Origin: Rhizobiaceae bacterium CPCC 101076
GTDB lineage: Bacteria; Pseudomonadota; Alphaproteobacteria; Rhizobiales; Methylopilaceae
NCBI GenBank assembly: GCA_003347645.1
Contig: QDFX01000001.1
Span: 62,001-126,000 of the forward strand
DNA: 64,000 bases
Direction of reading: 5' to 3'
Below the pieces are notes generated by a model. It saw only the letters and a list, made by a program, of their open reading frames with translations. It was not told where the DNA came from and made no database searches. Positions within the stretch are counted from its first letter, which is position 1, and each line of letters opens with the position of its first letter. Below, piece by piece: positions 36,823-45,691 of this stretch. The translations under genes and the position numbers were made by a program.

Positions 36823-39219
36823 ATGTTGGGTCCATCGCCTCCGCAGATGACGGAGCCGGAAATCGAGGCCGCAGGCAGCAATGCCGAGGGCTCGATCAAC
36901 CCTGTCAGACTTGCGGCCGGCCTGATATCGGCATCAATCATCATTCTGGCGCTCTACTACGGCCGCGATATCCTCATCCCCTTGGCGGTAGCGTCTCTGA
37001 TCGGCTTCGCGCTGAACCCACCCATTACCTGGCTGACCAAGCGAGGGCTTCCACGCGTCCTGTCGATCAGCCTGGTCATGGCGGTCGTGCTGGCGCTTAT
37101 TTCCGTTTTCGGGATTCTGCTCGCAACGCAGATCCGGTCCCTCGCGGCGGAATTCCCGACCTATCAGTCGACAATCTCGAAAAAGCTCACCGACTTGCGC
37201 GAGGAAATAGGAGCGCCAGGAGTTTTCGCCCGCCTCCTGCAGACGGTCGAGCGGGTTAGGAAAGAGGTGACGGAGCCGGAGCAGCGACCGGCGGAAGCGG
37301 CCCCGCCACCGCCCCAGAAGGTGGAGGTGGTGGGGCAGAGCGCAACCCCCATCGAGCAGGCCATGCTTTGGCTCGGCCGCGCTGCCAAGCCGCTGGCGAC
37401 CGCCAGCATCATCCTGGTCTTCGTTTTTCTCGTGCTGCTCGACCGCAGCGACCTTCGCGATCGCTTTCTCAGATTGCTGGGACGGGATGTCCACCGCTCG
37501 ACCGATTCGATGCAGGAGGCGGGCGGCCGCGTCAGCCGCTATCTCCTGATGCAGCTTCTCGTGAACGTCAGCTACGGCGTGCCGATGGGGCTTGGCCTGT
37601 GGCTCATCGGCGTTCCGGGCGCGCTGCTCTGGGGCACGGTCGCGGCTGTGATGCGGTTCGTCCCGTATATAGGCCCCCTGATCTCGGCGGTGTTTCCGAT
37701 CGTACTCGCCTTCGCCATCGATGATGGCTGGAGCATGGTGATCTGGACAGTCGCTCTGATCGTGACCTTGGAGATCATCAGCAATAACGTTGTCGAGCCC
37801 ATACTATACGGGTCGAGCACCGGCCTCTCCGCGATATCGCTGATAGCGGCGGCGATGTTCTGGACCGCTATATGGGGGCCCATGGGGCTGATCCTGTCGA
37901 CGCCGATCACGGTCTGCCTGCTGGTTCTCGGGCGCAATGTTCCCCAACTGCAGTTTCTCGACGTGCTACTCGGCTCCACGCCGGTCCTCGATCTTCCCTC
38001 TCGCATTTACCAGCGGCTGATCGCGGGCGATGTCGATGAGGCGATCGACATCGCGCAGAAGGAGATCGCCGACGGGTCGGTCATCGCCTTCTATGACGAG
38101 ACCGCGCTGCAGGTCCTGCGGCAGGCCAGCGAGCAGCACCTGCGCCGGGCAACCGCGGAACACCGCCTCCGCCTCGCATCCGGCATGGACACGCTTCTTG
38201 AGGAACTGCGACTCGATCATCCTGCGGAGCTTACGGCCGCGGGCGGGCGCGTCGTCTGTCTGGGCGGCAAATGGGAAATCGACGCTCTGGCTGCGGAAAT
38301 GGTTGCCCACGCGCTCTGCCTGGAGGGGGTGGCTGCAAAGGCGCTGCCGGCGGCAACCGTCAATGCGCATTACGTCGCGAATCTGGAGCTGGAGGGCACC
38401 GAGACGGTCTGCCTCAGCTATTTCAGCGAAAATCCCGCGATGCAGGCCCGGCATCTAGCCACGCGGCTCAGGCTTCGCTGGCCAGATTTGAAGATCGTGA
38501 TCGCCGCCTGGAATGCTCCGGAAGAGCTGCTTCACGACAAGGCCCTGCCGCGTCTCCATGCCGATGCGGTGGTCACCTCGCTCCAGGAGGCTGTGAGCCG
38601 CATCCACCGGCTCGTCGACCCCGAAGAGGCGTTGACGGCGCAGCAAGCGGGAGCGCCTGAAAACGAGACCGAGCGAGTCGATGCGCTGCACAAGAGCGGC
38701 GTCCTAGACTCCAAGCATCGCGAGATGTTCGACGCGGTCTCCAAGCGAGCGGCCGATGTCTTTGATACGGCCGTCGCTGTGATTTCGGCGATCGACGATG
38801 AGACGGAGCATTTTGTCGGACAAAGCGGCAAACTGCCCGAGTCCGTCACGGACGAGACCGGCCACGTCCGTCCAATTCCGCGCGAGGAAGCGATCTGCAA
38901 CTACGTGGTGGCAAATGGAACCACGCTCGTGGTCCCCGACATCGAACGCGATCCCCGTTTCGCCGACAATGAACTGATCCGCGAATGGGGGGTTCGCTTC
39001 TATGCAGGCACGCCTCTGAGGACGCCCGACGGCCTGGTTTTCGGCGCCCTCTGCATCCTGGACGAGAAGCCGCGCTCCATAGAACCCCACGAAATGGCGC
39101 TTCTCGAAAGCATGGCTGCCGATATCGTTTCCGAGGTCACCGGCGCCGAGCAGTCGGAAGGCAGGGCCCCCGCCGGCCCCAAGGCGGTCGCGACGGGCGG
39201 CCAACGTGTACCGGAATAG
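36823..39219 (+). CDS. AI-2E/PerM-family membrane protein fused to a B12-binding-like region and a GAF domain
   Basis: 798 residues from the ATG at 36823 (CCGGAGG seven bases ahead). Residues about 25-400 are an AI-2E/PerM transporter with paired N-terminal helices, a long amphipathic linker with a Pro-rich insert (EAAPPPPQKVEVV), and the family stretches MRFVPYIGPLI and ISNNVVEPILYGSSTGLS. Residues about 476-570 resemble a Rossmann-like cobalamin-binding fold (RVVCLGGKWEIDALAAEMVA) but without a DxHxxG motif. Residues about 613-765 are a GAF domain (AICNYVVANGTTLVVPDIER). The ordinary family ends near 380 residues, so the added half is probably a cytoplasmic sensor. Confidence 0.85.
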   Translation: MLGPSPPQMTEPEIEAAGSNAEGSINPVRLAAGLISASIIILALYYGRDILIPLAVASLIGFALNPPITWLTKRGLPRVLSISLVMAVVLALISVFGILLATQIRSLAAEFPTYQSTISKKLTDLREEIGAPGVFARLLQTVERVRKEVTEPEQRPAEAAPPPPQKVEVVGQSATPIEQAMLWLGRAAKPLATASIILVFVFLVLLDRSDLRDRFLRLLGRDVHRSTDSMQEAGGRVSRYLLMQLLVNVSYGVPMGLGLWLIGVPGALLWGTVAAVMRFVPYIGPLISAVFPIVLAFAIDDGWSMVIWTVALIVTLEIISNNVVEPILYGSSTGLSAISLIAAAMFWTAIWGPMGLILSTPITVCLLVLGRNVPQLQFLDVLLGSTPVLDLPSRIYQRLIAGDVDEAIDIAQKEIADGSVIAFYDETALQVLRQASEQHLRRATAEHRLRLASGMDTLLEELRLDHPAELTAAGGRVVCLGGKWEIDALAAEMVAHALCLEGVAAKALPAATVNAHYVANLELEGTETVCLSYFSENPAMQARHLATRLRLRWPDLKIVIAAWNAPEELLHDKALPRLHADAVVTSLQEAVSRIHRLVDPEEALTAQQAGAPENETERVDALHKSGVLDSKHREMFDAVSKRAADVFDTAVAVISAIDDETEHFVGQSGKLPESVTDETGHVRPIPREEAICNYVVANGTTLVVPDIERDPRFADNELIREWGVRFYAGTPLRTPDGLVFGALCILDEKPRSIEPHEMALLESMAADIVSEVTGAEQSEGRAPAGPKAVATGGQRVPE

Positions 39220-39338
39220 ACACGCCCGGCCTGAGCTCAGCGCTTGACTCAATGGCGAGCCCGACGCTCGGCAGCACTCTGTCCGTCGATCACGCGGTCG
39301 AGATATTGCGTCTTGCCTTCGATGCGTTCTTCGAGCCT

Positions 39339-39402
39339 GGGACGGCGAAAGCGGCTTGGGCGACGGTCGGCAGATATCGCGACAGCTTTAGACGCAGAGC
39401 GG
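39339..39402. repeat. Diverged direct repeat, right copy
   Basis: 54 of 65 aligned positions match 36223-36287. It lies in the 217-bp space between the AI-2E fusion gene and tarD. In the frame matching the left copy it reads FFEPGTAKAAW, against the EAL gene end FIERAGTARAA followed by stop. The rest of this space shows no gene. Confidence 0.65.
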
Positions 39403-39436
39403 CACCAGAGGCCGCTAAGCTGCATCTCGCTTCGTC

Positions 39437-40606
39437 TCAGGCCGATAGAGCGGCCATTTCGCGGTACAGGTTCTCCTTGCCTTCGAAGCCGATGCCCGGA
39501 AAGTCGGGCAAGGTGACACGCCCGGCTTCCACCCGCACGCCATCAGGAAAGCCGCCATAAGGCTGGAAAAGGTCGGGATAGCTCTCGTTCCCGCCGAGGC
39601 CGAGGCCCGCGGCGATGTTGAGCGCCATCTGGTGGCCACCATGGGGAATGCATCGCGCGGCCGACCAGCCATGGGTCGTCAGGACAGCAAGCGTCCGCTG
39701 GAACTCGCATAGGCCGTAGGCCAGAGCGGGGTCGAATTGGAGCCAATCCCGATCCGGGCGCATGCCGCCATGACGCAGCAGATTGCGGGCGTCCTGGTGG
39801 CTGAAGAGGTTTTCTCCGGTCGCCATCGGACCGGGGTAGAATTCCGCAAGAGCCGCCTGAAGCTGGTAATCAAGCGGATCGCCAGCCTCTTCGTACCAGA
39901 AGAGAGGATAGTTTCGGAGCATCTTGGCATAGGCAATGGCGGTCTCGAGATCGAACCTGCCATTCGCATCGACGGCGAGCTGTGCCTCGCCATCTATTTC
40001 ATGGAGCACGGCTTCGATGCGCTTCTGGTCTTCATCCAGGGACGCGCCGCCGATCTTCATCTTCACGACGCTGTAGCCCCGGTCGAGATAGCTGCGCATT
40101 TCGGCGCGCAGAAGATCGGTATCCTTGCCTGGATAGTAATAGCCGCCCGCGGCGTAAACGAAGACGCGCGGATTTGCCGTTCGGTCTTCGCGTTCAGCCA
40201 ACAGCCGGAACAGCGGCTTGTTGGCGATCTTCGCGGTCGCATCCCAGATGGCCATGTCGATCGTGCCGACGGCAACCGAGCGTTCGCCATGCCCACCGGG
40301 CTTTTCGTTCGCCATCATCGCATTCCAGACGCGATCCGGGTCGAGATTGGTCCCTTCGTCGTCCAGCAGAGTCCCCGGAGGGGCGTCGAGCACGCGATCG
40401 CGGAAGCGCTCGCGGATCAGGCCGCCCTGTCCGTAACGCCCATTGGAATTGAAGCCGTAGCCGACGACGGGCTTGCCGTCCCTCACCACGTCCGTGACGA
40501 CGGCGACGAGGCTGCAGGTCATCTTGCTGAAATCGATATAGGCGTTGCGGATCGGCGAGGCGATCGGCTTGGTTACCTCACGAATATCTGTAATCCGTAC
40601 ACTCAC
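39437..40606 (-). CDS. tarD: D(-)-tartrate dehydratase, enolase superfamily
   Basis: 389 residues, the length of the characterised Bradyrhizobium enzyme. Key residues fall at its numbering: Lys182 and Lys184 (VVKMKIGG), Asp213 (VDANG), Glu239 (FWYEE), Glu265 (ATGEN) and His322 (CIPHGGHQ). Long family-specific stretches are present (VVGYGFNSNGRYGQGGLIRE, VFVYAAGGYYYPGK). The Mg-dependent enzyme dehydrates D-tartrate to oxaloacetate. A Bug-type binding protein and a LysR regulator are adjacent. Confidence 0.93.
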   Translation of the reverse strand: MSVRITDIREVTKPIASPIRNAYIDFSKMTCSLVAVVTDVVRDGKPVVGYGFNSNGRYGQGGLIRERFRDRVLDAPPGTLLDDEGTNLDPDRVWNAMMANEKPGGHGERSVAVGTIDMAIWDATAKIANKPLFRLLAEREDRTANPRVFVYAAGGYYYPGKDTDLLRAEMRSYLDRGYSVVKMKIGGASLDEDQKRIEAVLHEIDGEAQLAVDANGRFDLETAIAYAKMLRNYPLFWYEEAGDPLDYQLQAALAEFYPGPMATGENLFSHQDARNLLRHGGMRPDRDWLQFDPALAYGLCEFQRTLAVLTTHGWSAARCIPHGGHQMALNIAAGLGLGGNESYPDLFQPYGGFPDGVRVEAGRVTLPDFPGIGFEGKENLYREMAALSA

Positions 40607-40680
40607 GGGTGATCTCCTATTCGCTGATCCATGCCATTGCGGGGTGGGGAGTTCCGGCCGAGGTGGCGACCATGGTCGTC

Positions 40681-40706
40681 GGCGCCGGCGGACCTATGCC
40701 GGCGCC
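40681..40706. other. Strong hairpin between the Bug-type gene and tarD
   Basis: GGCGCCGGC and GCCGGCGCC form a 9-bp perfect GC stem around an 8-base loop, seven bases past the stop of the binding-protein gene. There is no T run, so it is more likely an mRNA processing or stabilising structure than a full terminator. Confidence 0.5.
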
Positions 40707-40713
40707 GGGAAAC

Positions 40714-41685
40714 TCAGTCAGCGAACTGGCCGGCGGCCTTGATGATCGGCGCCCAGCGGTCGATCTCCGCCGACAGGTGGATCTTCAGGGCCTGCGGTGT
40801 GGCTCGGTCCTGCGACACCGGCTCGGTGGCGATCTGGCGGAACCGGGTAACCAGGTTCTCGTTCTTGAGAGCCGCCTGTAGCGCCGTGGTGAGTTTCTGA
40901 ACGATTTCCGGAGGGGTTTTCGCCGGCGCGTACAAAGCGTGCCAGACCGAGACCTCGAACTCGGGAAGGCCGGCCTCCTTCGCGGTGGGGACATCCGGAA
41001 TCACGCTGAGGCGTTCCGGCGAGGTCGCCACATAGGCCTTGACCTGCTTGGCGTTGATCGGCCCGGCGGTGTTCGTGGTCTGGTCGCAGGTGAGATCGAT
41101 CTGTTTGCCCAGCAGATCGGTCATGATCGGGCCATTGCCCTTGTAGGGGACGGTCGTCATCTGTGTTCCGATCATCGACATGAAAAGCATGCCGCAGAGA
41201 TGCGAGGCCGCGCCGATGCCGGCATTGGCGAGGGTGAGTTTCTCCTTGTCCTTCTTCGCCAGCGCGATGACCTCCTGCAGCGTGTTCGGTTCGAAGTTCG
41301 AGCGGGCGATCAGGGTCATCGGCGCGTCCGAGATCAGGCCGACAGGCTCGAACGCCGTTTTCGGATCGTAGGCGAGCTTGCGGTAGAGCGTAGGCGCGGT
41401 CGACATGCCGATGTGATGGACGAGGATCGTGTAGCCGTCCGGCTCCGCCCTGGCGACACGTCCGGTCCCGAGCGTCCCTCCGGCGCCGGTGACGTTCTCG
41501 ACGACGATCTGCTGGCCAAGCGCGCTCGACATCGCCTCGGCGGTCAGCCGGGCGACCGTGTCCGTCGGACCACCCGCCGCGTAGGGCACGACCATGGTGA
41601 TCGAACGGCTGGGATAATCCTGCGCGAGGGCCGCGCAGGTGGATGCCAAAAGCATCACGCTCGAGAGCAGAGCGGGAATTCTCAT
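40714..41685 (-). CDS. Bug-family (TctC-type) periplasmic binding protein
   Basis: 323 residues from the ATG at 41685 (CCGGAGGAGC before it); the 106 codons upstream in frame are not conserved. A signal peptide (PALLSSVMLLASTCAALAQ) precedes the Bug fold with YPSRSITMVVPYAAGGPTDT and VTGAGGTLGTGRVARAEPDG. Bug proteins bind carboxylates. Next to tarD a tartrate-type ligand is likely, but no TctA/TctB membrane subunits are present in the window. Confidence 0.88.
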   Translation of the reverse strand: MRIPALLSSVMLLASTCAALAQDYPSRSITMVVPYAAGGPTDTVARLTAEAMSSALGQQIVVENVTGAGGTLGTGRVARAEPDGYTILVHHIGMSTAPTLYRKLAYDPKTAFEPVGLISDAPMTLIARSNFEPNTLQEVIALAKKDKEKLTLANAGIGAASHLCGMLFMSMIGTQMTTVPYKGNGPIMTDLLGKQIDLTCDQTTNTAGPINAKQVKAYVATSPERLSVIPDVPTAKEAGLPEFEVSVWHALYAPAKTPPEIVQKLTTALQAALKNENLVTRFRQIATEPVSQDRATPQALKIHLSAEIDRWAPIIKAAGQFAD

Positions 41686-41824
41686 GTATGCTCCTCCGGA
41701 ATTTTTGTTTTGGTCATGCACGATCACCGCCCGCATCCGGCCGATCGACGATGCCAAAACGAAGTTTCGGCGCTTCGGTCCATGGCGTCTAATGCCGTTA
41801 TCTTCTTGATCAATGCAGGAAGGG

Positions 41825-42757
41825 ATGACCTTGGATATCGGTTGGCTGGACGATTTGGCTGCGCTGGCGACCCATCTGAACTTCTCGCGCGCTGCGGAGG
41901 CGCGGAACGTCACCCAACCCGCCTTCAGCCGGAGGATACGGGCGTTGGAGGAGTGGGTCGGCTGCTCGCTTGTCGAGCGCGACACGCATAAAATTCGCTT
42001 CACGCCCGGCGGCGAACTCTTCCTCCAAGCATCGCGCGATGCGATGCGCCAGTTGCAGCAGGGCCGCCTGGAGGCCGTCCAAGCTCAGGACAATGCTCCG
42101 ATCCGTTTTGCATCGACCCATGCCCTTTCGCTGACGTTCTTTCCGAGATGGTTCGGGGAAGTCAGCGGCGTGATCTCGTCAACGCCGATCAATCTCGTCG
42201 CCGACAACATGGTCGCGTGCGAACGCCTGATGCTGGAAGGCGGCGCGCACTTCCTCCTGTGCCATCGGCATCCCGATACAAGAACGCTGCTCGACGGACA
42301 GGACTTCGAGACGATCATCCTCAGCACGGATGACCTCGTCCTGGTCAGTGGCTGTGGCGAGGATGGCAACCCTCTCCACGTGGTTCCTGGTGATCCCGCC
42401 AGTCCCACACCCTACCTAGCCTTCGATGAGCGATCCGGCATCGGCCGCATCGTAGCGACCGTCGCTTCCGATCTGATGAAGACGTTGAACGCGACCACGA
42501 TTTTCACGTCGCAATTGGCCTTGGTCCTAAAGAACCTTGCTCAACAGGGTCGGGGAGTGGCCTGGGCCCCGCTCAGTCTGGTCAGGGAAGAACTCGATCC
42601 GAACGGCAATCTGGTGCTCGCCAACCCAGGTATTTCGATTCCAATCGAAATCGTGCTGATCCGCGGTCGAGCCAGCCTGAACAGGGCGGTCGGGGACTTC
42701 TGGTCCCGCGTTCAAGAACGATGTGACGAGGACCGCGATCGATTGTTGTTTGCCTGA
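41825..42757 (+). CDS. LysR-family regulator of the tartrate locus
   Basis: 310 residues from the ATG at 41825 (AGGAAGGG just before it; an ATG four codons upstream is less likely). HTH: LDDLAALATHLNFSRAAEAR and VTQPAFSRRIRALEEW, then the effector-binding domain. It is divergent from the Bug gene with 139 bp between starts, so it probably controls the binding protein and tarD in response to tartrate or a related acid. Confidence 0.88.
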   Translation: MTLDIGWLDDLAALATHLNFSRAAEARNVTQPAFSRRIRALEEWVGCSLVERDTHKIRFTPGGELFLQASRDAMRQLQQGRLEAVQAQDNAPIRFASTHALSLTFFPRWFGEVSGVISSTPINLVADNMVACERLMLEGGAHFLLCHRHPDTRTLLDGQDFETIILSTDDLVLVSGCGEDGNPLHVVPGDPASPTPYLAFDERSGIGRIVATVASDLMKTLNATTIFTSQLALVLKNLAQQGRGVAWAPLSLVREELDPNGNLVLANPGISIPIEIVLIRGRASLNRAVGDFWSRVQERCDEDRDRLLFA

Positions 42758-42792
42758 GAGCGTTCAGCGCCTTCTCATGATCGCGATGACAC

Positions 42793-43488
42793 TCACGAAT
42801 GTTTCAGGACTCGCTTTTCGGCCTCGGCATCCAAAGCGGGGCCGGCTTTCTCGCCGTCGAGAAATCTGTCGATCAGTTCGTTTCCCGCCGCGGGCTCATA
42901 CTCACCGGACTTCGCCGCTCCGCGTAGCGCGAGGACCGTCTTCCATTCCGCGCCCTTGTGCCGGCAGACAATCGCATTGGTCACATCTGCCCCGGGATCG
43001 ACGATTTCCACCTGCCGGCAGAGGCCCGCGCGAGGCAGTTCCATCGTGGCGATCGCCCTCACCTTGCCTCCCGCGACCTCCACGGTTTCTCCGGTCGCCA
43101 CGCGATCGAACACCGCCTCTGCCAGTGGGAAGTCCAGCACGACTAGGCTCGTTGGAGCCGCTCCGCCGTTCAAGCCCCATCCCACAGCGCCCGCGGCGAC
43201 GAGCGTCAGGCACGCCGCCAGCAGACGCAGGCCCGGTTTCGCGAGCCAGCGGCCGGTCGGCCTTTCCCGGCCGCCCATCGCCGAGCGCAGCAATTCTGCG
43301 GATGGAACAGGGAGCGGCTCGGCCGAGAACCGGTCGCGCGCCAGCCGCCGGCTCCGCAAAAATTCAACAGCCTTGATGGCGATCATGGGATCGCGGACCA
43401 TCGCCTGCTCGACTGCCGATGCGACGGCCGGCTCAAGCTCGCCGTCGGCATAAGCCATCAACATCTCATCGTTGGGGATCGCTATCAT
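42793..43488 (-). CDS. Transmembrane anti-sigma factor of the adjacent ECF sigma
   Basis: 231 residues. The N-terminal cytoplasmic region (about 1-80; DEMLMAYADGELEPAVASAV) resembles anti-sigma domains but lacks the HxxxCxxC zinc motif. One membrane helix (about 88-106, LLAACLTLVAAGAVGWGL) and a periplasmic domain with two Cys (GLCRQVEIV, AIVCRHKG) follow. It overlaps the sigma gene stop by 4 bp, the usual coupling for such pairs. Confidence 0.82.
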   Translation of the reverse strand: MIAIPNDEMLMAYADGELEPAVASAVEQAMVRDPMIAIKAVEFLRSRRLARDRFSAEPLPVPSAELLRSAMGGRERPTGRWLAKPGLRLLAACLTLVAAGAVGWGLNGGAAPTSLVVLDFPLAEAVFDRVATGETVEVAGGKVRAIATMELPRAGLCRQVEIVDPGADVTNAIVCRHKGAEWKTVLALRGAAKSGEYEPAAGNELIDRFLDGEKAGPALDAEAEKRVLKHS

Positions 43489-43997
43489 CCCAGCTCCTCC
43501 ACGGCCGAACCTGTTGTCTCTTCAAAACCGGTGAGCCGGGCCCGGGCGCGAGCCAGCCTGCTCATGACGGTGCCGGTCGGTACTCCCAGGACCTCGGCCA
43601 CTTCGCGATAGCTCAGCTCCTCGACGCAAACGAGAAGCAGCACTTCGCGCTGTTCGGCCGGCAGCCGGTCGATGGTTCGCCAGACCTCCTTCAGCATCAA
43701 GGTCTGGTGCGCACGCCGCTCTCCGTCCTCGCCCACCAATTCAGGCGCGTCCTCGATCGGCTCCTGATCTCCCTCGGTGCGGTGCCTTCTCAGCCAGTCG
43801 ATCCACTGATTGCGGAGGATGCGAAAAATCCATGCGTCGAAGCGTGTGCCCTCGACCCAGCCGCCCTCGTGGGACAACGCTCGCACGCAGGTGGCCTGCA
43901 CCAGATCATCCCCGATCACCGACGATCCACTGAGAGTGCGGGCGAAACGCTGCAGCCTCGGAAGCATGGCCACGAGATTGGCCTGGACGTTCGACAT
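43485..43997 (-). CDS. ECF RNA polymerase sigma factor
   Basis: 170 residues from the ATG at 43997; a GTG at 44006 is also possible but would sit almost on the predicted transcript start. Region 2 (VIGDDLVQATCVRAL, FDAWIFRILRNQWIDWLRR) and region 4 (LPAEQREVLLLVCVEELSYR, EVAEVLGVPTGTVMSRLARA) are complete. It is followed by its anti-sigma factor and preceded by a GGGAAT-N16-CGTT promoter, so it is probably autoregulated. Confidence 0.92.
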   Translation of the reverse strand: MSNVQANLVAMLPRLQRFARTLSGSSVIGDDLVQATCVRALSHEGGWVEGTRFDAWIFRILRNQWIDWLRRHRTEGDQEPIEDAPELVGEDGERRAHQTLMLKEVWRTIDRLPAEQREVLLLVCVEELSYREVAEVLGVPTGTVMSRLARARARLTGFEETTGSAVEELG

Positions 43998-44015
43998 CGT
44001 GTGCACGTCTATGAA

Positions 44016-44041
44016 AACGATCCGCTGCGCCGTTTATTCCC
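44016..44041 (-). promoter_or_regulatory. ECF-type promoter of the sigma/anti-sigma operon
   Basis: On the minus strand GGGAAT (44041-44036) and CGTT (44019-44016) are separated by exactly 16 bp. The identical architecture and hexamer, GGGAATAAA included, recurs before the DUF1236 gene at 45630. Confidence 0.75.
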
Positions 44042-44132
44042 GAGATGCGGAAAAAAAACTTGCGGGACCCGGATCGGCCGTCCCGGCCGTGCGTTGACTC
44101 TGCCGTTCCTGTTCTTGCCGCAAGGTCGAAAT

Positions 44133-45626
44133 TTGCGCCGTCAACGCCTGCTCGCATTCGTTTCCGCGATCCTGGTGACGATCGCTTTCATGCCGAACTC
44201 GATGTTCGTCGAAGGCTTCTCGCAGGCGCTGGCCAAGAACGGAAACGGGGACGGCAAGGGGGGAAACGGCAAAGGTGGAGGAGCGGGCAACGGGAACGGC
44301 GGCAATGGAAATTCCGGCAATGGAAATTCCGGCGGGAGCGGCAAGGGGAACTCGGGAGGAAACAGCGGCCAATCCCGCGCGAGCGGGGGAAACGGGAAGG
44401 GTGTCGCGACCTCGAAAGGCGCCACGGCATCCCCGACCTCGCGGGGGTCGAGCAAAAGCGCCGCATCGGCCGGCGCAACCTCGCGCCGGGGCGCAACTAG
44501 CGAGCGGGCACGCACGTCCATCTCACGCGCCGCCAGCCTGATCGACAGGAACGGTACTTCTCTCAAATCGCGGGACCGAATCCTCGTGAAAGGATTGGAC
44601 GGTCCAGCTCTCCGCCGCCTGTCCAGTCGCGGGTTCGTTGTCGAACGGCGCGCGTCCGCCAGAACCGGCGTCGTCGAACTTCACCTGCCCAAGGGCCGCT
44701 CGCTGACGGACGCAGCCGCCGCCGTCTTCGAACTGAGGCCGGGCGCCACCGTGGCGACGAATGACTTCTATTATCCGGCCGGTCATGATGCGCAGAACGA
44801 GGCCGGAAAGCTGGAGGAACTGATCGCCTGGCCGGCCTCCGATCCGAGCTGCCACACACAGCCCACGATCGGCATGATCGACACCGCGGTCGATCTCTCC
44901 AGCCCTCCACTTCTCGGGCGTGACGTGGAGCTTCTTCGAACGGCCGCCGCCCCATCGGACGCGGGGCACGGGACCGCCGTCGCGTCCATCCTGGTGGGCA
45001 ATGCACCTGCGGTGGAGGGGCTGCTGCCGGCTGCCAAACTGATTGCCATCGATGCCTTCTCGCAGGACCCCAACGGTGATCGTGCAGATGCGATGTCGTT
45101 GATTCAGGCCATCGACATGCTGGTCGAGCGGAATGTCGACGTGATCAATTTGAGCTTGGCCGGGCCGCCGAACCAGCTTCTCAAGGAAGCCATCGATCGA
45201 GCGATCGGGCGTGGAATCCCCGTCGTCGCTGCCGTCGGCAATGACGGTCCGGGCGCCCCGCCCAAATATCCCGCCGGCTATCCGGCGGTCGTGGCTGTCA
45301 CCGCGACCGATCAGAATCTTTCAGTCTACCGCAGCGCCAATCGAGGCGACTATATCGACTTCTCCGCGCCGACGATCAGCGCCGCCGGCGCCGCTTTTCA
45401 CGGAACCTCATTCGCCGCGCCCGTCGTCTCCGCAGCGCTCGCCGTCATCAAGCGCGGCCAGCCGACCCTGATGCCAGCCGAGGCCGAGGCGCTGCTCGAA
45501 AGGAACGCCATTGATCTCGGCGTTCCCGGGCGCGACGCCGTCTACGGCTGGGGCTTCCTGCAGGCGGAAGGAATTTGCGGCCTCTCTCCCGAACACTCAC
45601 CTGTGCCCGTGACTGTTTCTCGCTGA
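44133..45626 (+). CDS. Secreted subtilisin-like (S8) serine protease
   Basis: 497 residues if started at the TTG at 44133, chosen because a signal peptide follows at once (RRQRLLAFVSAILVTIAF, cleavage near SQALA) and AAGG lies ahead. Residues about 36-130 are a Gly/Asn/Ser low-complexity linker (repeats of GNGNSG type). A propeptide-like region (about 150-225) precedes the S8 domain with catalytic Asp250 (IGMIDTAVDL), His279 (AGHGTAVAS) and Ser426 (FHGTSFAAPVV). The gene is divergent from the ECF sigma gene. Families of this type accompany ECF/anti-sigma pairs in Bradyrhizobium-like bacteria; a regulatory role is inferred. Confidence 0.85.
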   Translation: MRRQRLLAFVSAILVTIAFMPNSMFVEGFSQALAKNGNGDGKGGNGKGGGAGNGNGGNGNSGNGNSGGSGKGNSGGNSGQSRASGGNGKGVATSKGATASPTSRGSSKSAASAGATSRRGATSERARTSISRAASLIDRNGTSLKSRDRILVKGLDGPALRRLSSRGFVVERRASARTGVVELHLPKGRSLTDAAAAVFELRPGATVATNDFYYPAGHDAQNEAGKLEELIAWPASDPSCHTQPTIGMIDTAVDLSSPPLLGRDVELLRTAAAPSDAGHGTAVASILVGNAPAVEGLLPAAKLIAIDAFSQDPNGDRADAMSLIQAIDMLVERNVDVINLSLAGPPNQLLKEAIDRAIGRGIPVVAAVGNDGPGAPPKYPAGYPAVVAVTATDQNLSVYRSANRGDYIDFSAPTISAAGAAFHGTSFAAPVVSAALAVIKRGQPTLMPAEAEALLERNAIDLGVPGRDAVYGWGFLQAEGICGLSPEHSPVPVTVSR

Positions 45627-45629
45627 TAC

Positions 45630-45655
45630 GGGAATAAATCTGTCGATCATCCGTT
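45630..45655 (+). promoter_or_regulatory. ECF-type promoter of the first DUF1236 gene
   Basis: GGGAAT (45630-45635), 16 bp, CGTT (45652-45655). It matches the promoter of the nearby ECF sigma gene and ends 36 bp before the ATG at 45692. Confidence 0.75.
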
Positions 45656-45691
45656 TGCACCTGTGGGGCCGGGCTCACAGTGGAGACTCGG

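Noticed and set aside
39220-39436. Possible gene between the AI-2E fusion and tarD
   Set aside because: The only frame is a continuation of a shadow frame without start or ribosome site; the visible structure is the diverged direct repeat.
43419-44132. N-terminal extension of the S8 protease frame over the ECF gene
   Set aside because: The extension is antisense to the sigma-factor gene; the signal peptide starts at 44133.
44227-44400. Short tandem DNA repeats within the S8 gene as a possible satellite or CRISPR
   Set aside because: They encode the in-frame Gly/Asn/Ser linker of the protease and have no regular spacers.
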